The notes under the pieces are model-generated. The model worked only from the letters and a program-made list of their open reading frames with translations, was not told where the DNA came from and searched no databases. 64,000 bases of DNA from CAYPNP01 sp964412195 (GTDB taxonomy: Bacteria > Acidobacteriota > JAAYUB01), in the NCBI GenBank assembly GCA_964412195.1, contig CAYPNP010000001.1, forward strand, positions 186,001-250,000. The letters are read 5' to 3'. Both the position numbers and the translations under genes were made by a program. Positions 36,719-45,187 of the stretch are shown one piece after another. Within the stretch, counting starts at the first letter, position 1; every line of letters begins with the position of its first letter.

Positions 36719-36769
36719 ACTCATAAATTTCTATTGACCGCGAGCTAAAACTCATGGTATTTTATGAGT
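36719..36769. promoter_or_regulatory. Early promoter with candidate repressor operators
   Basis: Plus-strand TTGACC (36734-36739), 18-nt spacer, TATTTT (36758-36763). The -10 is enclosed by the inverted repeat ACTCAT (36750-36755) and ATGAGT (36764-36769); a further ACTCAT lies at 36719-36724. A repressor bound here would block early transcription. The region is AT-rich against its surroundings. Confidence 0.65.
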
Positions 36770-36817
36770 CGATAGAGTAGTTTTGCGACTTCGCTTCTTA
36801 CCTCAGGAGGATTTCAG

Positions 36818-37120
36818 TTGAGCACAAGAAAATTATACCCCGAAAGTCAGGAAAAGAGAACGGAACGCTTCCGGTTGCGCCGGCGGCTCGCCAAAGTCGC
36901 GGAGTTCTGCTCCGCGAATCCGGCGTTCCGGGAGAAGACGATCCGGAAGTACATCCTGAACGGGAATCGGAACGGGCTGTTCGCGGCGGGGGCGGTGGTC
37001 AAGGTCTGCGGGTCGATCATGATCGACGTCGATCGGTTCGGCGAGTGGATCGAATCCCAGTCGGAAAAGATGATCGAGAAGAATGCGCCCCGGGTGCCGG
37101 CGGCGGCGGGGCGGCTTTAA
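36818..37120 (+). CDS. Early phage DNA-binding protein (Cro/excisionase-like HTH)
   Basis: 100 aa from a TTG start with AGGAGG 8 nt upstream. Basic N-terminus, then a probable helix-turn-helix (AVVKVCGSIMIDVDRFGEWI) of the excisionase/MerR-like kind, preceded by TIRKYILNGNRNGLF. First gene of the rightward early operon, next to the repressor, the usual place for cro, cII or xis functions. Confidence 0.7.
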   Translation: MSTRKLYPESQEKRTERFRLRRRLAKVAEFCSANPAFREKTIRKYILNGNRNGLFAAGAVVKVCGSIMIDVDRFGEWIESQSEKMIEKNAPRVPAAAGRL

Positions 37121-37142
37121 CTCTACACGTCTGGAGGGACTC

Positions 37143-37379
37143 ATGACGAACTATCGCGGAAGGTTTCACGAGAACTGTCAGATGCTCCGGAAGCGCGGCT
37201 TCAACGTCCGGGTGTCCGGGGATCGGCAGTCTGTCTTCGTCGACGGGACGAGGGTCGCGCGCGGAGCGGTCGAGGAGCTGAATTGGGAGGTGCTGCTCCG
37301 GGTGATCGACCGGAAGCAGCGGGGGAAGGACGAGCGGCGGCGGGTGCTCCCGAGGGGACGGCAGGAGGTGCGGCGATGA
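37143..37379 (+). CDS. Small early phage protein, unknown
   Basis: 78 aa, basic (many Arg/Lys), starting 22 bp after the HTH gene with GGAGG 5-6 nt upstream. No recognised motif. Overlaps the YqaJ nuclease start by 4 nt (ATGA), so it belongs to the same operon. Confidence 0.65.
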   Translation: MTNYRGRFHENCQMLRKRGFNVRVSGDRQSVFVDGTRVARGAVEELNWEVLLRVIDRKQRGKDERRRVLPRGRQEVRR

Positions 37380-38317
37380 GCGCGACGAACGTACTCTCGA
37401 ACGTCGAGGTCCGTTCCCGTGGGATCGGCGGGTCGGACGCTCCGGTCCTGCTGGGATTCTACGGCTGTCGGGGAGAGATGTACCTGGAGAAGATCGGCGA
37501 GCTGGTGAAGCCGGAGCCGACGCGGATCCAGGCGGCGAAGATGAAGGCGGGGAAGCGCTTCGAAGCGACGATCGCGGCGCTCTATGAGGAGGAGACGGGG
37601 CGGAGGATCCGGCGGGTCAAGGCGACTCTCGTCCATCCGGATTACGACTTCGTCCGGGGGAACGTCGATCGGATGATCGTCGGGGACGAGCGAGGTCCGG
37701 GCGTCCTGGAGGTCAAGAACACGTCGTCGATGCACGTCGCGAAGTGGGAGCGGGAGGGATTCGAGATCCCGCCGCCGTACTACGCGCAGCTCCAGCACTA
37801 TCTCCTGGTCACGGGGTATCGGTGGGGCGCGATCGCGATGCTGGTCGACGGCTGGGATTTCCGTCACTTCCCCGTCGCGGCGGATCCGGAGTTCCAGCGG
37901 GAGCTCTTGCTGATGGAGATCTCTTTCTGGATCGATCACGTCGTCGCGCGGGTCCCCCCGGCGCCGGTCTCCGTCGAGGATGTCCTGGCGCTTTTCCCCC
38001 GGTCCACTCCGGGGCTCCGCGTCGTCGCGACGGAAGAGATTGCGGAGAAGGCGCGGCGGCTGCGGGAAATCCGGAATCTGACGGCGGTCCCGAAGGAGCT
38101 CGAAAAAGAGGACAAGGCGCTCGCGGATGAGCTGAAGGTTGCGATGGGTGGGGCGGAGGAGCTGATCGACGAGGAAGGGTACGTCCTCGCGACCTATAAA
38201 TCGGCGAAAGACTCCCGGAAATTCAACGAGGCGAAGCTCCAGTCGGAGAATCCGGAGCTGTTCGAGCGGTACGTCGAGGCGGTCCCCGGCTCCCGGCGCT
38301 TCCTGCTGAAGGTCTGA
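37376..38317 (+). CDS. YqaJ-type phage exonuclease (lambda-exonuclease family)
   Basis: 313 aa. Family motifs: GIGGSDAPVLLG near the N-terminus, GNVDRMIVG followed by GVLEVKNTSS (metal-binding D then E-x-K), and YYAQLQHYLLVTG. It would resect double-stranded ends 5' to 3' and feed single strands to the ERF annealing protein encoded just downstream, forming a two-component phage recombination system. Confidence 0.92.
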   Translation: MSATNVLSNVEVRSRGIGGSDAPVLLGFYGCRGEMYLEKIGELVKPEPTRIQAAKMKAGKRFEATIAALYEEETGRRIRRVKATLVHPDYDFVRGNVDRMIVGDERGPGVLEVKNTSSMHVAKWEREGFEIPPPYYAQLQHYLLVTGYRWGAIAMLVDGWDFRHFPVAADPEFQRELLLMEISFWIDHVVARVPPAPVSVEDVLALFPRSTPGLRVVATEEIAEKARRLREIRNLTAVPKELEKEDKALADELKVAMGGAEELIDEEGYVLATYKSAKDSRKFNEAKLQSENPELFERYVEAVPGSRRFLLKV

Positions 38318-38330
38318 GGGGGAGGGCGCG

Positions 38331-38504
38331 ATGGTTCTCCTGCTTTGGATGTCGGGTCAGGTCGAGAGCCGGGACTGGCGGATCGCGGTTCCGGCGGCGG
38401 TGCTGTTCCTGGTGGGCGGAGGGCTGCTGGGGATTTTCTGTTTCTTCCTGCTCGCGGGCGTGGCGTCGGTCCTGAATGCGCTCCTCGCGGGCGGGTGGTT
38501 CTAA
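38331..38504 (+). CDS. Small membrane protein (57 aa)
   Basis: 57 aa starting ATGGTTCTCC with GGAGGG 6-7 nt upstream. One, possibly two, hydrophobic helices (AAVLFLVGGGLLGIFCFFLL, then AGVASVLNALLAGG). It fits exactly between the YqaJ and ERF genes. Unknown family; the early-operon position makes a holin unlikely. Confidence 0.6.
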   Translation: MVLLLWMSGQVESRDWRIAVPAAVLFLVGGGLLGIFCFFLLAGVASVLNALLAGGWF

Positions 38505-38529
38505 GTCTAGGAATTGGAGGGACACAATC

Positions 38530-39492
38530 ATGAAGTGGAGTGAAACGTCAACGAATCTGGTCAAGGCGCTGGTGGCGGTCCAGAAGGAACTCCCGACCGC
38601 AAAGAAGCAGTCGGAGAATCCGTTCTACAAGCACAACGGGAGGGCTCACCGGTACGCGGATCTTGCGGAAGTCTGGGATGCGGCGCGGTCGCTCCTGACG
38701 GCGAACGGGATCGCGACGATCCAGGGGGCGTCGAGCGACGGGAAGACGGTTGCGGTGACGACGCGGCTGATCCACGAAAGCGGGGAATGGGTGGAAGAGA
38801 CGCTGGTCCTGAACCCGCGCCCGGAGAAGCCGAAGGACGGGAACGGGAACGTGATCCGGGATGCGGAGCCGTTCGTGACGCCTCAGGCGGTCGGGGGCGC
38901 GGTGACGTACGGGCGGCGGTACGGGCTGGCGTCCCTGGTGATGGTGGTCTCCGAGGATGAGGACGACGACGGCGAGAGCGCGATGGGGCGGTCGACGGCG
39001 ACGGGGCGGGTCCAGGGGGACGGGAAGAACGGGTCCGGGAACGGCCGTCCCGAGGACGCGGGGAAGAACGGCTCCGGGAAGGATCGCGGGGCGGCGAAGC
39101 GGGAGCAGCCGGCGGCGGCTCAGAGCGGAGCGGCTCCGGCGGCTGAGGGGACGGCGACGGAGAAGACGGCGCTCCAGAAGCATCGCGAGTCGATGGAGGG
39201 GAACGCGGTCCTGTATCCGGTCCCGGACGGGCTGGACGAGCTGAAGGTCCGGGCGTGGCTGATGGATCGGATCAAGGAGCAGCTCCTGGCGCGGTTTCCG
39301 GGAAAGTCCAAGCGGGACGCGGACGGTCGGCTGCAGATGATCCAGAACGCGTTCGGCGTGAACGGCTGGCCGTCCCTCGAAACGCTCCAGATGACGGAGC
39401 TCCGGAGGGGGATGGCGATCCTGGAGCCGCCGGTTCAGGCGGGAGGGAACGGAAACGGTGACGGGACTCCGGCGGTTGGAGGTGTTCAGTGA
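38530..39492 (+). CDS. ERF-family single-strand annealing protein
   Basis: 320 aa. The N-terminal ~150 residues match ERF proteins: LVAVQKELPTAKKQSENPFY, ADLAEVWDAARSLL and AVGGAVTYGRRYGLASLV. A low-complexity acidic/Gly-rich linker (~155-215) leads to a second helical domain of unknown role. Works with the YqaJ exonuclease and SSB in recombination or genome circularisation. AGGAGGG-like GGAGGG precedes the ATG. Confidence 0.92.
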   Translation: MKWSETSTNLVKALVAVQKELPTAKKQSENPFYKHNGRAHRYADLAEVWDAARSLLTANGIATIQGASSDGKTVAVTTRLIHESGEWVEETLVLNPRPEKPKDGNGNVIRDAEPFVTPQAVGGAVTYGRRYGLASLVMVVSEDEDDDGESAMGRSTATGRVQGDGKNGSGNGRPEDAGKNGSGKDRGAAKREQPAAAQSGAAPAAEGTATEKTALQKHRESMEGNAVLYPVPDGLDELKVRAWLMDRIKEQLLARFPGKSKRDADGRLQMIQNAFGVNGWPSLETLQMTELRRGMAILEPPVQAGGNGNGDGTPAVGGVQ

Positions 39493-40217
39493 ACGGGAAC
39501 GGAATGAGCGAGCGGGAGGGCGTCCTCCGGGACGCTCTCCGGACGGCTTCCGGCTGGACGGAGGAGTTCCGGCGGCGGGCGAAGGCGAACGTCGAGCTCG
39601 TCGATGGATTGACGGAGCGGCTGGATCGGGCTCAAGCGGAGATCGCGTCCCTCCGGGGCGAGCTCCGGCGGGCGCGGTCGGAGAGTGCTGAGGCGTTCGC
39701 TGAGAAGATGCTGGCGACGTCTCGGGTGAAGGACTTGGAGGTCGTGTACCGTGCGGCGGCGGCGCGGCGGAACGAGGCGCTCCAGGCGAACTCCGATCTC
39801 CAGAAGAAGGTCGAGGAGCTGAAGGCGACGATCGGGAAGGTGGAGAAGGTCCAAGGCGGGCTCCTGAAGGCGCTGGAGGGCGAGCGGTCGCTCCGGATCA
39901 AGCGGGAAGTCGAGCTGAACGAACTGGGGCGCGCGAAGAAGGCGATCGAGGAAGATCGGGATAACGTCCTGGAAGCGGTCGCGGACACTCAGAAGCGGGC
40001 CCGGGAGCTGGAGATGGAGCTGCTCCAGTTGCGGGAGAAGAAGGAGGTAGGGCTGCGCCCCTGGAACGAAGTGACACGCGCGAATGGAGGTGGGGAGAAT
40101 CCCGCTCCGTCCTCCCACGGGTGCGGGAAGGACTATCGGTGCGCGGTCTGTCACCAGACGCCGGTCGACGCGGAGAACGGGTACGACACGTGTCCCGCTT
40201 GCGTCGCGCGGATCTGA
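39489..40217 (+). CDS. Coiled-coil protein with C-terminal zinc ribbon
   Basis: 242 aa from a GTG overlapping the ERF stop; GGAGGT lies 5-6 nt upstream (ATG 39504 is an alternative). Residues ~10-195 are a long coiled coil. The C-terminus has C-x2-C ... C-x2-C (RCAVCHQTP and TCPACVARI), a zinc ribbon. Unknown role; coupling to ERF suggests a part in recombination or replication. Confidence 0.75.
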   Translation: MNGNGMSEREGVLRDALRTASGWTEEFRRRAKANVELVDGLTERLDRAQAEIASLRGELRRARSESAEAFAEKMLATSRVKDLEVVYRAAAARRNEALQANSDLQKKVEELKATIGKVEKVQGGLLKALEGERSLRIKREVELNELGRAKKAIEEDRDNVLEAVADTQKRARELEMELLQLREKKEVGLRPWNEVTRANGGGENPAPSSHGCGKDYRCAVCHQTPVDAENGYDTCPACVARI

Positions 40218-40228
40218 GGCGGGCGGCG

Positions 40229-40441
40229 ATGATCTGCCAGTACTGCAAGGACGAGCTCCGGTTCATCCCTGGCCGGGGCTGGACTCACTCCCAGGGCGGG
40301 GTCTACCGGATGAAGTGTCCGGAGTGCGGCTGGGAGGGCGCCCCCTGGCCCTCCCCGAAGGTCTGTCCCGTCTGCGGGAGTGCGGAGGTCCGGGACGAGC
40401 ATTGCGCGCTCCCGGTCCCCGGAGCGGAGGGGAAATCGTGA
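40229..40441 (+). CDS. Small double zinc-ribbon protein
   Basis: 70 aa with three C-x2-C pairs (CQYC, CPEC, CPVC) plus a later Cys, so one to two structural zinc sites. No catalytic motif. Overlaps the next gene by 4 nt. Several such proteins occur in this operon (also at 39489, 41079 and 41371). Confidence 0.7.
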   Translation: MICQYCKDELRFIPGRGWTHSQGGVYRMKCPECGWEGAPWPSPKVCPVCGSAEVRDEHCALPVPGAEGKS

Positions 40442-40686
40442 CGGCGGAGCGGCTGGATATCTGTACGGCGATTCTGGCGCTCGACGAGGCGCTGGAGGGA
40501 TCGACGGTCTCCTCGACGGGGAACGAGATCTCCTGGGTTTTCCCGGACGGATCGAAGGTCACGCTCGCGATGGACGGATTCGGAGCTGGCGAGATGGGAA
40601 TGAAACGTCGGTTGATGATCGTGCGGCGGGTCGGGCGGATGCGGAAGGCGCTCCGGCCCCGCCGTTTCCATACTTCACTTAACTGA
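40438..40686 (+). CDS. Small hypothetical phage protein
   Basis: 82 aa from a GTG overlapping the upstream stop (GTGA). Helical start, beta hairpin-like middle (NEISWVFPDGSKVTL) and a strongly basic C-terminus. Unknown family; may bind nucleic acid. 16 bp before ssb. Confidence 0.6.
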   Translation: MTAERLDICTAILALDEALEGSTVSSTGNEISWVFPDGSKVTLAMDGFGAGEMGMKRRLMIVRRVGRMRKALRPRRFHTSLN

Positions 40687-40702
40687 AAGGAGAAAGGGAC
40701 AC

Positions 40703-41098
40703 ATGGCGAAAGGATTGAACAAGGTTCTGTTGATCGGTCGGCTGGGGAAGGATCCGGAGCTGAAGTACACCCAGGGCGGGACGGCGGTCGCGAAGTTCTC
40801 TCTAGCGACGGATGAGAGCTGGAAGGATCAGTCGGGGGAGAAGAAGACGCGGACGGAGTGGCACAACGTCATCGCGTGGGGGAAGCTCGCGGAGATCTGC
40901 GGGAAGTACCTGGCGAAGGGGCGACTCGTCTACGTCGAGGGGAAGATCCAGTCGCGGGAGTGGGAGGCGGAGGACGGAACGAAGCGGCGGGTGTTCGAGA
41001 TCGTCGCTTCGGACATGAACATCCTGGACTCGAACGGCGAAAAGCGGGAAACGGAGCGGGCGAACGGAGCGGCGAGCGATGACGACGTCCCGTTCTAG
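40703..41098 (+). CDS. ssb: Single-stranded DNA-binding protein
   Basis: 131 aa. OB fold with NKVLLIGRLGKDPELKYT and WHNVIAWGKLAEICGKYL, and the acidic protein-interaction tail ending DDDVPF. The tail allows interaction with host replication proteins. AAAGGAG precedes the ATG. The phage tail differs from the bacterial DDDIPF by one residue. Confidence 0.96.
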   Translation: MAKGLNKVLLIGRLGKDPELKYTQGGTAVAKFSLATDESWKDQSGEKKTRTEWHNVIAWGKLAEICGKYLAKGRLVYVEGKIQSREWEAEDGTKRRVFEIVASDMNILDSNGEKRETERANGAASDDDVPF

Positions 41099-41309
41099 AG
41101 TTCTGGAGATCCCGATCCGCGACGCGGCGGACGAGAGCACGCTCCGGTCGATCCTGCGGGGGTACGTCCAGGAGCGAATCGCGCGGTTTGAAGGCGCGCC
41201 GGCGGACTGCCTGGTCTGTCACGCGGACCTCCTGGCCGGCGAGACTCACGAGCGGGAGTGTCCGGTCGGAGTCGCGGATCGGATCTTGAAGGAAATCGAG
41301 AGAGGATGA
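41079..41309 (+). CDS. Small hypothetical protein with C-x2-C motif
   Basis: 76 aa, starting inside the last 20 nt of ssb in another frame. C-x2-C (DCLVCHADLL) with a later His/Cys (THERECPV) suggests one zinc site. Unknown family. Followed at once by an intrinsic terminator. Confidence 0.65.
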   Translation: MTTSRSRVLEIPIRDAADESTLRSILRGYVQERIARFEGAPADCLVCHADLLAGETHERECPVGVADRILKEIERG

Positions 41310-41322
41310 GTGTTGAGCTGCG

Positions 41323-41354
41323 CCCCCGGCCCCGGATGGGGTCGGGGGTTTTTT
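41323..41354 (+). terminator. Intrinsic terminator within the early region
   Basis: 11-bp stem CCCCCGGCCCC/GGGGTCGGGGG (one G-T wobble), loop GGAT, then TTTTTT. It separates the recombination genes (36.8-41.3 kb) from the replication genes that follow, so later genes need read-through, antitermination or their own promoter. Confidence 0.85.
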
Positions 41355-41370
41355 CCTCCGGGAGGCGAAG

Positions 41371-41574
41371 ATGGCTCAGTACGAGATCGAGTGCCGGGGA
41401 TGCGGCGGGATGGTCACGGTCGAGCGGGAGCGGAACTGGACGCGCTGCTCCAGGTGCGGGGCGGAATCCCAGGGCGACGGGTACGGCGGGCGGGAGTGGC
41501 GGAAGGTGAAGAAGGTCGCGCCCCCTCCCAGGGGGGCGGCGAGGAGGGCGGCGAATGCTGAACTCTCTCGCTGA
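41371..41574 (+). CDS. Small zinc-ribbon protein
   Basis: 67 aa with C-x2-C pairs (ECRGCGGM and RCSRCGAE) forming one zinc ribbon, then a basic tail. GGAGG lies 8 nt before the ATG. Unknown partner. Overlaps the following 47-aa gene. Confidence 0.65.
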   Translation: MAQYEIECRGCGGMVTVERERNWTRCSRCGAESQGDGYGGREWRKVKKVAPPPRGAARRAANAELSR

Positions 41575-41698
41575 AGCGGGTCAGAAGGCGCTCTTCGGGT
41601 TCGTCGTGATTCTGGCGGCGCTGAACGGGATCGGGATCCTGGCGGTCCTGGTCTTCTCCCTGATCGAGAAGTGGAGGAGCTGGAAATGGAAGCGGTGA
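41555..41698 (+). CDS. Small membrane protein (47 aa)
   Basis: 47 aa from ATG 41555 with GGAGGG upstream. One hydrophobic helix (LFGFVVILAALNGIGILAVL) followed by FSLIEKWRSWKWKR, a positively charged end. Overlaps both neighbours. Too short to classify. Confidence 0.5.
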   Translation: MLNSLAEAGQKALFGFVVILAALNGIGILAVLVFSLIEKWRSWKWKR

Positions 41699-42063
41699 AG
41701 CGCGGGGGAACGCCCCGTTACGCTCATAACTTGTACCTGTACGAGATCGGGTATCCGCTCGATCCGGAGATGGAGTTTCGGAAGACGGAGGATCTCCGGG
41801 CGGAGATCTGGGAAGGATGCGAGTTCAAGTCGAACTACTCCGAGACTGTGTACGTCGTCGAGAAGATCGTCGCGAGCGTCTGGAACGGGTACAAGTTTTA
41901 CTGGATCGAGGCGCGGGATCGGGATCGGGACGGAAAGGGGTACTTCGATGAGCTGGTCCTGGTGAACGGGCGGATCCGGAAGCTGTTCGGGAATAACGAG
42001 GACGAGCTGTTCGTCCTGAGGCGAACGCCGCGGCAGCGGGAACTCTTCGCGATGGAGGCGTGA
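41686..42063 (+). CDS. Hypothetical phage protein
   Basis: 125 aa from ATG 41686, with GGAGG 8 nt upstream inside the previous gene. Mixed alpha/beta, rich in Tyr/Trp/Glu, no cysteine. Unknown family; in a run of replication genes. Confidence 0.6.
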   Translation: MEAVKRGGTPRYAHNLYLYEIGYPLDPEMEFRKTEDLRAEIWEGCEFKSNYSETVYVVEKIVASVWNGYKFYWIEARDRDRDGKGYFDELVLVNGRIRKLFGNNEDELFVLRRTPRQRELFAMEA

Positions 42064-42482
42064 TGTCGGTCGAGACGATGAGCGAGAACGAGATCCGGGC
42101 GGCGGCGGCGCGGCGGTTCTATGAGGCGCGGGAGCGGCGGGCGGCGCGACGGCTGGCGAATCCCTTGGAGGCTGACGTCCAGCGGAAGATTCTGACGTTC
42201 CTGGAGCGGGAGGGGGTGTTCCACTGGCGGCAGAACGTCGGGGGACTGAGGGACGCGGAGGGGCGGCGCGTCCAGTTCGGGATCCTGGGGCTGGCGGATA
42301 TCATCGCGATCCAGCCGGGGACGGGCCGGTTTCTGGCGATCGAGGTGAAGCGGCGGGGCGGACGGCTGAGCCCGAAGCAGCGGCGGTTCCAGGAGCGGGT
42401 CGAGGCGGCGGGCGGGCTGTACGTGCTGGCGATGTCGGTTGAGGACGTGAGGAACTTTACACGGAAAGGGACACAGGGATGA
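42063..42482 (+). CDS. VRR-NUC domain nuclease
   Basis: 139 aa. The VRR-NUC fold (PD-(D/E)xK superfamily) is shown by GLADIIAIQ, FLAIEVKRRGGRLSPKQ and RFQERVEAAGGLYVLA. Such phage proteins are probable Holliday-junction or flap nucleases, similar in context to RusA. Start overlaps the upstream stop by 1 nt and the stop overlaps the primase gene by 4 nt. Confidence 0.88.
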   Translation: MSVETMSENEIRAAAARRFYEARERRAARRLANPLEADVQRKILTFLEREGVFHWRQNVGGLRDAEGRRVQFGILGLADIIAIQPGTGRFLAIEVKRRGGRLSPKQRRFQERVEAAGGLYVLAMSVEDVRNFTRKGTQG

Positions 42483-45187
42483 AGAGGGATATCGGAACGC
42501 GAAAGGCGGCGCTTTTTTACGCGTCGCAGTACGGTTTCAAGGTCTTCCCGGTCGTTCCAGGCGAGAAGCGTCCGGCGATCGGGGAGTGGCAGAAGGAGGC
42601 GACGACGGATCCGGAGCGGATCGAGGCGTGGTGGAACGAGAATCCGCTCTATAACGTCGGCGTGGTGACGGGCGAGACGAGCGGAATCGACGTCGTCGAC
42701 GTGGACGCGCATCACGGCGGGACGGTGGTTCTGGACGACCTCGAGGTGGAGTTCGGGAAGCTCCCGGCGACTCCGACGGTGGTCACGCCGCACAAGGGGA
42801 CGCACTTGTACTTCCGGCACCTGCCGGGAGTGCAGCTCCGGAACAACAACTCGGGCGCGATCGGGACGGGGATCGACTTCAAGACGACGGGCGGGTACGT
42901 GCTGCTCCCTCCCTCCCGGCTGCTGGAGGGGGAGAAGATCGTCGACGTGTACGGCTGGGATGCGCGTCCGGTGATTCCGGGGGAGGAGAACGGAGTCGAG
43001 TTCGCTCCGCTCCCGGCGTGGATCGCGGAGCGGCTGATCGCGGCTCAGGGCGGCGGGGCGGCGCGGAAGGGGAAGGCGGCGGAGGAGGCTCCGGAGACGA
43101 TCCGGGAGGGGGGACGGAACGACTATCTGACGCGCGTCGCGGGGGCGCTCCGGCGGAAGGGGCTCCAGGCGGAGGAGATCCTGGGGGCGCTGCTGGAGAT
43201 GAATCGGCGGCGGTGCGTCCCTCCGCTCCCGGAAGGGGAGGTCCGGGTGATCGCGAACTCGATCGGGAAGCGATCGGCGAACGATCCGATCCCGGCGGGC
43301 CCGCCGCGGGAGGCGGCGCCGGCGGCTGCGCCGGAGACGGTCGCGGAGGAGGAGTTGACGCGGTGCACGGATATGGGGAACGCGGAGATGTTCGCGCGGC
43401 TTCATCGGGGGCGGGCTCGGTACGTCGAAAAATGGGGGAAGTGGATCGCGTGGGATGGTCAGAGCTGGGCGCGGGACGATGCGGACGGGCGCGTGATGGC
43501 GATGGCGAAGGAGGCGGTCCGGGCGCTGTACGAGGAGGCGGCGGGGCTGGGGGATGACGACGAGCGGAAGCGACGGATCAAGCACGCGCTGAAGTCGGAG
43601 AGCGCGGGGGCGCTGAAGGCGCTGCTGATGCTGGCGCAGTCGGAGGAGGGGATCCCGATCGACGCGGATGCGCTCGACGCGGGGCTGGATCTGCTGACGT
43701 GTAAGAACGGGACGGTGAATCTCCGGACGGGCGAGATCCGGGGGCATCGGGCGGAGGATTACTGCACGCGATCGGCGTCGGTCGAGTACGATCCGGCGGT
43801 CCATCCGGAGCGGTGGCTGAAGTTCCTGGAGAAGATCTTCCTGGGGAACGAAGAGCTGATCCGGTTCATGCAGAAGGCGATCGGATACTCGCTGACGGGT
43901 CACTCGGACGAGCGCTGTATGTTCATCCTGTACGGGGCGGGGCGGAACGGGAAATCGACGCTCCAGGATATCGTCTCGCGGGTTGTCGGAGAGTACGCGG
44001 TTCGGACGCCAGTCGAGACGGTCCTGGTGCAGCGGGAGAACGGGATCCCGAACGACGTCGCGGCTCTGATGGGTGCGCGGTTCGTCTACACGTCGGAGAG
44101 CGACGAGGGGCGGCGGCTGAGCGAGGCGCGGATCAAGGATCTCGCGGGCGGATCGGAGAAGATCTCCGCGCGGTTCATGCGGGGCGAGTGGTTCTCGTTC
44201 CGGCCGACATTCAAGCTGTGGTTCTCGACGAATCATAAACCGATCATCCGGGGGACGGATAACGCGATCTGGGATCGGATCCGGCTGGTCCCGTTTCAGT
44301 ATCGGTTCACGGACGACGAGGTCCGGCCGGCGCGGGAGGTTGTCGATCCGATCGTCCAGGAGGAAGGCGCGGGAATCCTCGCGTGGATGGTCGAGGGGGC
44401 GCGGCGGTGGTACGAGGAGGGGCTGAAGCCGCCGAAGGAGGTCCGGGACGCGACGAACGAGTATCGGGCGGAGCAGGACGCCCTGGGAGGGTTCATCCTG
44501 GAGTGCTGCGTCGTCCGGTCGTACGAGGCGGCGTATTCGAAAGAGCTGTATCAGGCGTACGAGAAGTACTGTGCGGAGACGGGGGAGAAGCCGATCTCGC
44601 AGAAGGCGTTCTCGATCCGCTTAATGGAACGTGGGTTCCAGAAAACGAGAACGAAAGCAGGATCGGTTTGGAACGGAATCCGTGTTCGGAGAGATAGTGA
44701 CGGGTGTTACGAGTCTGACTCTGATTCCTCGTCGCGCTACAGCACTCCTCAAGGAAGTCCGAGAAATCCGTCACAACCCTACACCGGAAGCGGTGACGGG
44801 TGTGTAGGGTTAGTTGGAGAAAAACTCGATTCCGCAGAAAACGGAATTGAAGGTCCGCAAAACCCGTCACAATCCAACACCCACAATAACGATTCTGTAA
44901 ATAAAGGTGTAGGGTGTAGGGTTGGTGTAGGGTTTTCCTATATAAGCGAAGCTAATAAAAACTCTCGTGTAATTAATACGAAAATCCGTCACCACCCGTC
45001 ACCCGTCACCAATCACGAAAATGGAAATATTACCGCTGAAAAAGCGGCGACCTACGCGGCGCACGTCGCGGGTTGCCTGTTCTGTTCGAACGAAGACGGC
45101 GAGGTCGAGCTCTGCGACGAGGGGAAAGCGCTGTTCCAAGCGTATCTCCAGGCGAAAGAGGGGACGATCGAGGAGGTGAAACGATGA
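42479..45187 (+). CDS. Primase-polymerase/D5-like superfamily 3 helicase fusion
   Basis: 902 aa. N-terminal prim-pol domain with KVFPVVPGEKRP, metal motif IDVVDVDAHHG and GTGIDFKTTGGYVLLPPS (~10-165). A D5-N region follows around 300-400, then an SF3 helicase with Walker A YGAGRNGKSTL near residue 485 and FTSESDEGRRL-like motif later. Starts and unwinds phage replication. From about residue 735 to 860 the coding DNA turns AT-rich and carries GTGTAGGGT and CCGTCAC repeats, so that stretch of protein is low-complexity and may just encode an origin. Confidence 0.92.
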   Translation: MKRDIGTRKAALFYASQYGFKVFPVVPGEKRPAIGEWQKEATTDPERIEAWWNENPLYNVGVVTGETSGIDVVDVDAHHGGTVVLDDLEVEFGKLPATPTVVTPHKGTHLYFRHLPGVQLRNNNSGAIGTGIDFKTTGGYVLLPPSRLLEGEKIVDVYGWDARPVIPGEENGVEFAPLPAWIAERLIAAQGGGAARKGKAAEEAPETIREGGRNDYLTRVAGALRRKGLQAEEILGALLEMNRRRCVPPLPEGEVRVIANSIGKRSANDPIPAGPPREAAPAAAPETVAEEELTRCTDMGNAEMFARLHRGRARYVEKWGKWIAWDGQSWARDDADGRVMAMAKEAVRALYEEAAGLGDDDERKRRIKHALKSESAGALKALLMLAQSEEGIPIDADALDAGLDLLTCKNGTVNLRTGEIRGHRAEDYCTRSASVEYDPAVHPERWLKFLEKIFLGNEELIRFMQKAIGYSLTGHSDERCMFILYGAGRNGKSTLQDIVSRVVGEYAVRTPVETVLVQRENGIPNDVAALMGARFVYTSESDEGRRLSEARIKDLAGGSEKISARFMRGEWFSFRPTFKLWFSTNHKPIIRGTDNAIWDRIRLVPFQYRFTDDEVRPAREVVDPIVQEEGAGILAWMVEGARRWYEEGLKPPKEVRDATNEYRAEQDALGGFILECCVVRSYEAAYSKELYQAYEKYCAETGEKPISQKAFSIRLMERGFQKTRTKAGSVWNGIRVRRDSDGCYESDSDSSSRYSTPQGSPRNPSQPYTGSGDGCVGLVGEKLDSAENGIEGPQNPSQSNTHNNDSVNKGVGCRVGVGFSYISEANKNSRVINTKIRHHPSPVTNHENGNITAEKAATYAAHVAGCLFCSNEDGEVELCDEGKALFQAYLQAKEGTIEEVKR
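44697..45009. repeat. Iteron-like repeat cluster with AT-rich core (candidate phage origin) inside the primase gene
   Basis: GTGTAGGGT occurs at 44802-44810, 44907-44915, 44914-44922 and 44925-44933, with the inverse ACCCTACAC at 44776-44784. GTGACGGGTGT occurs at 44697-44707 and near 44793-44803. CCGTCAC occurs at 44768-44774, 44864-44870, 44986-44992, 44996-45002 and 45003-45009. Between the last two clusters lies an AT-rich stretch (44937-44986). This is the layout of an iteron origin. The second copy is at 59152-59262, in reverse orientation. Confidence 0.65.

Noticed and set aside
44697..45009. Short CRISPR array
   Set aside because: Repeats are 7-11 bp, in both orientations, unevenly spaced and lie inside a coding frame; no cas genes are present.
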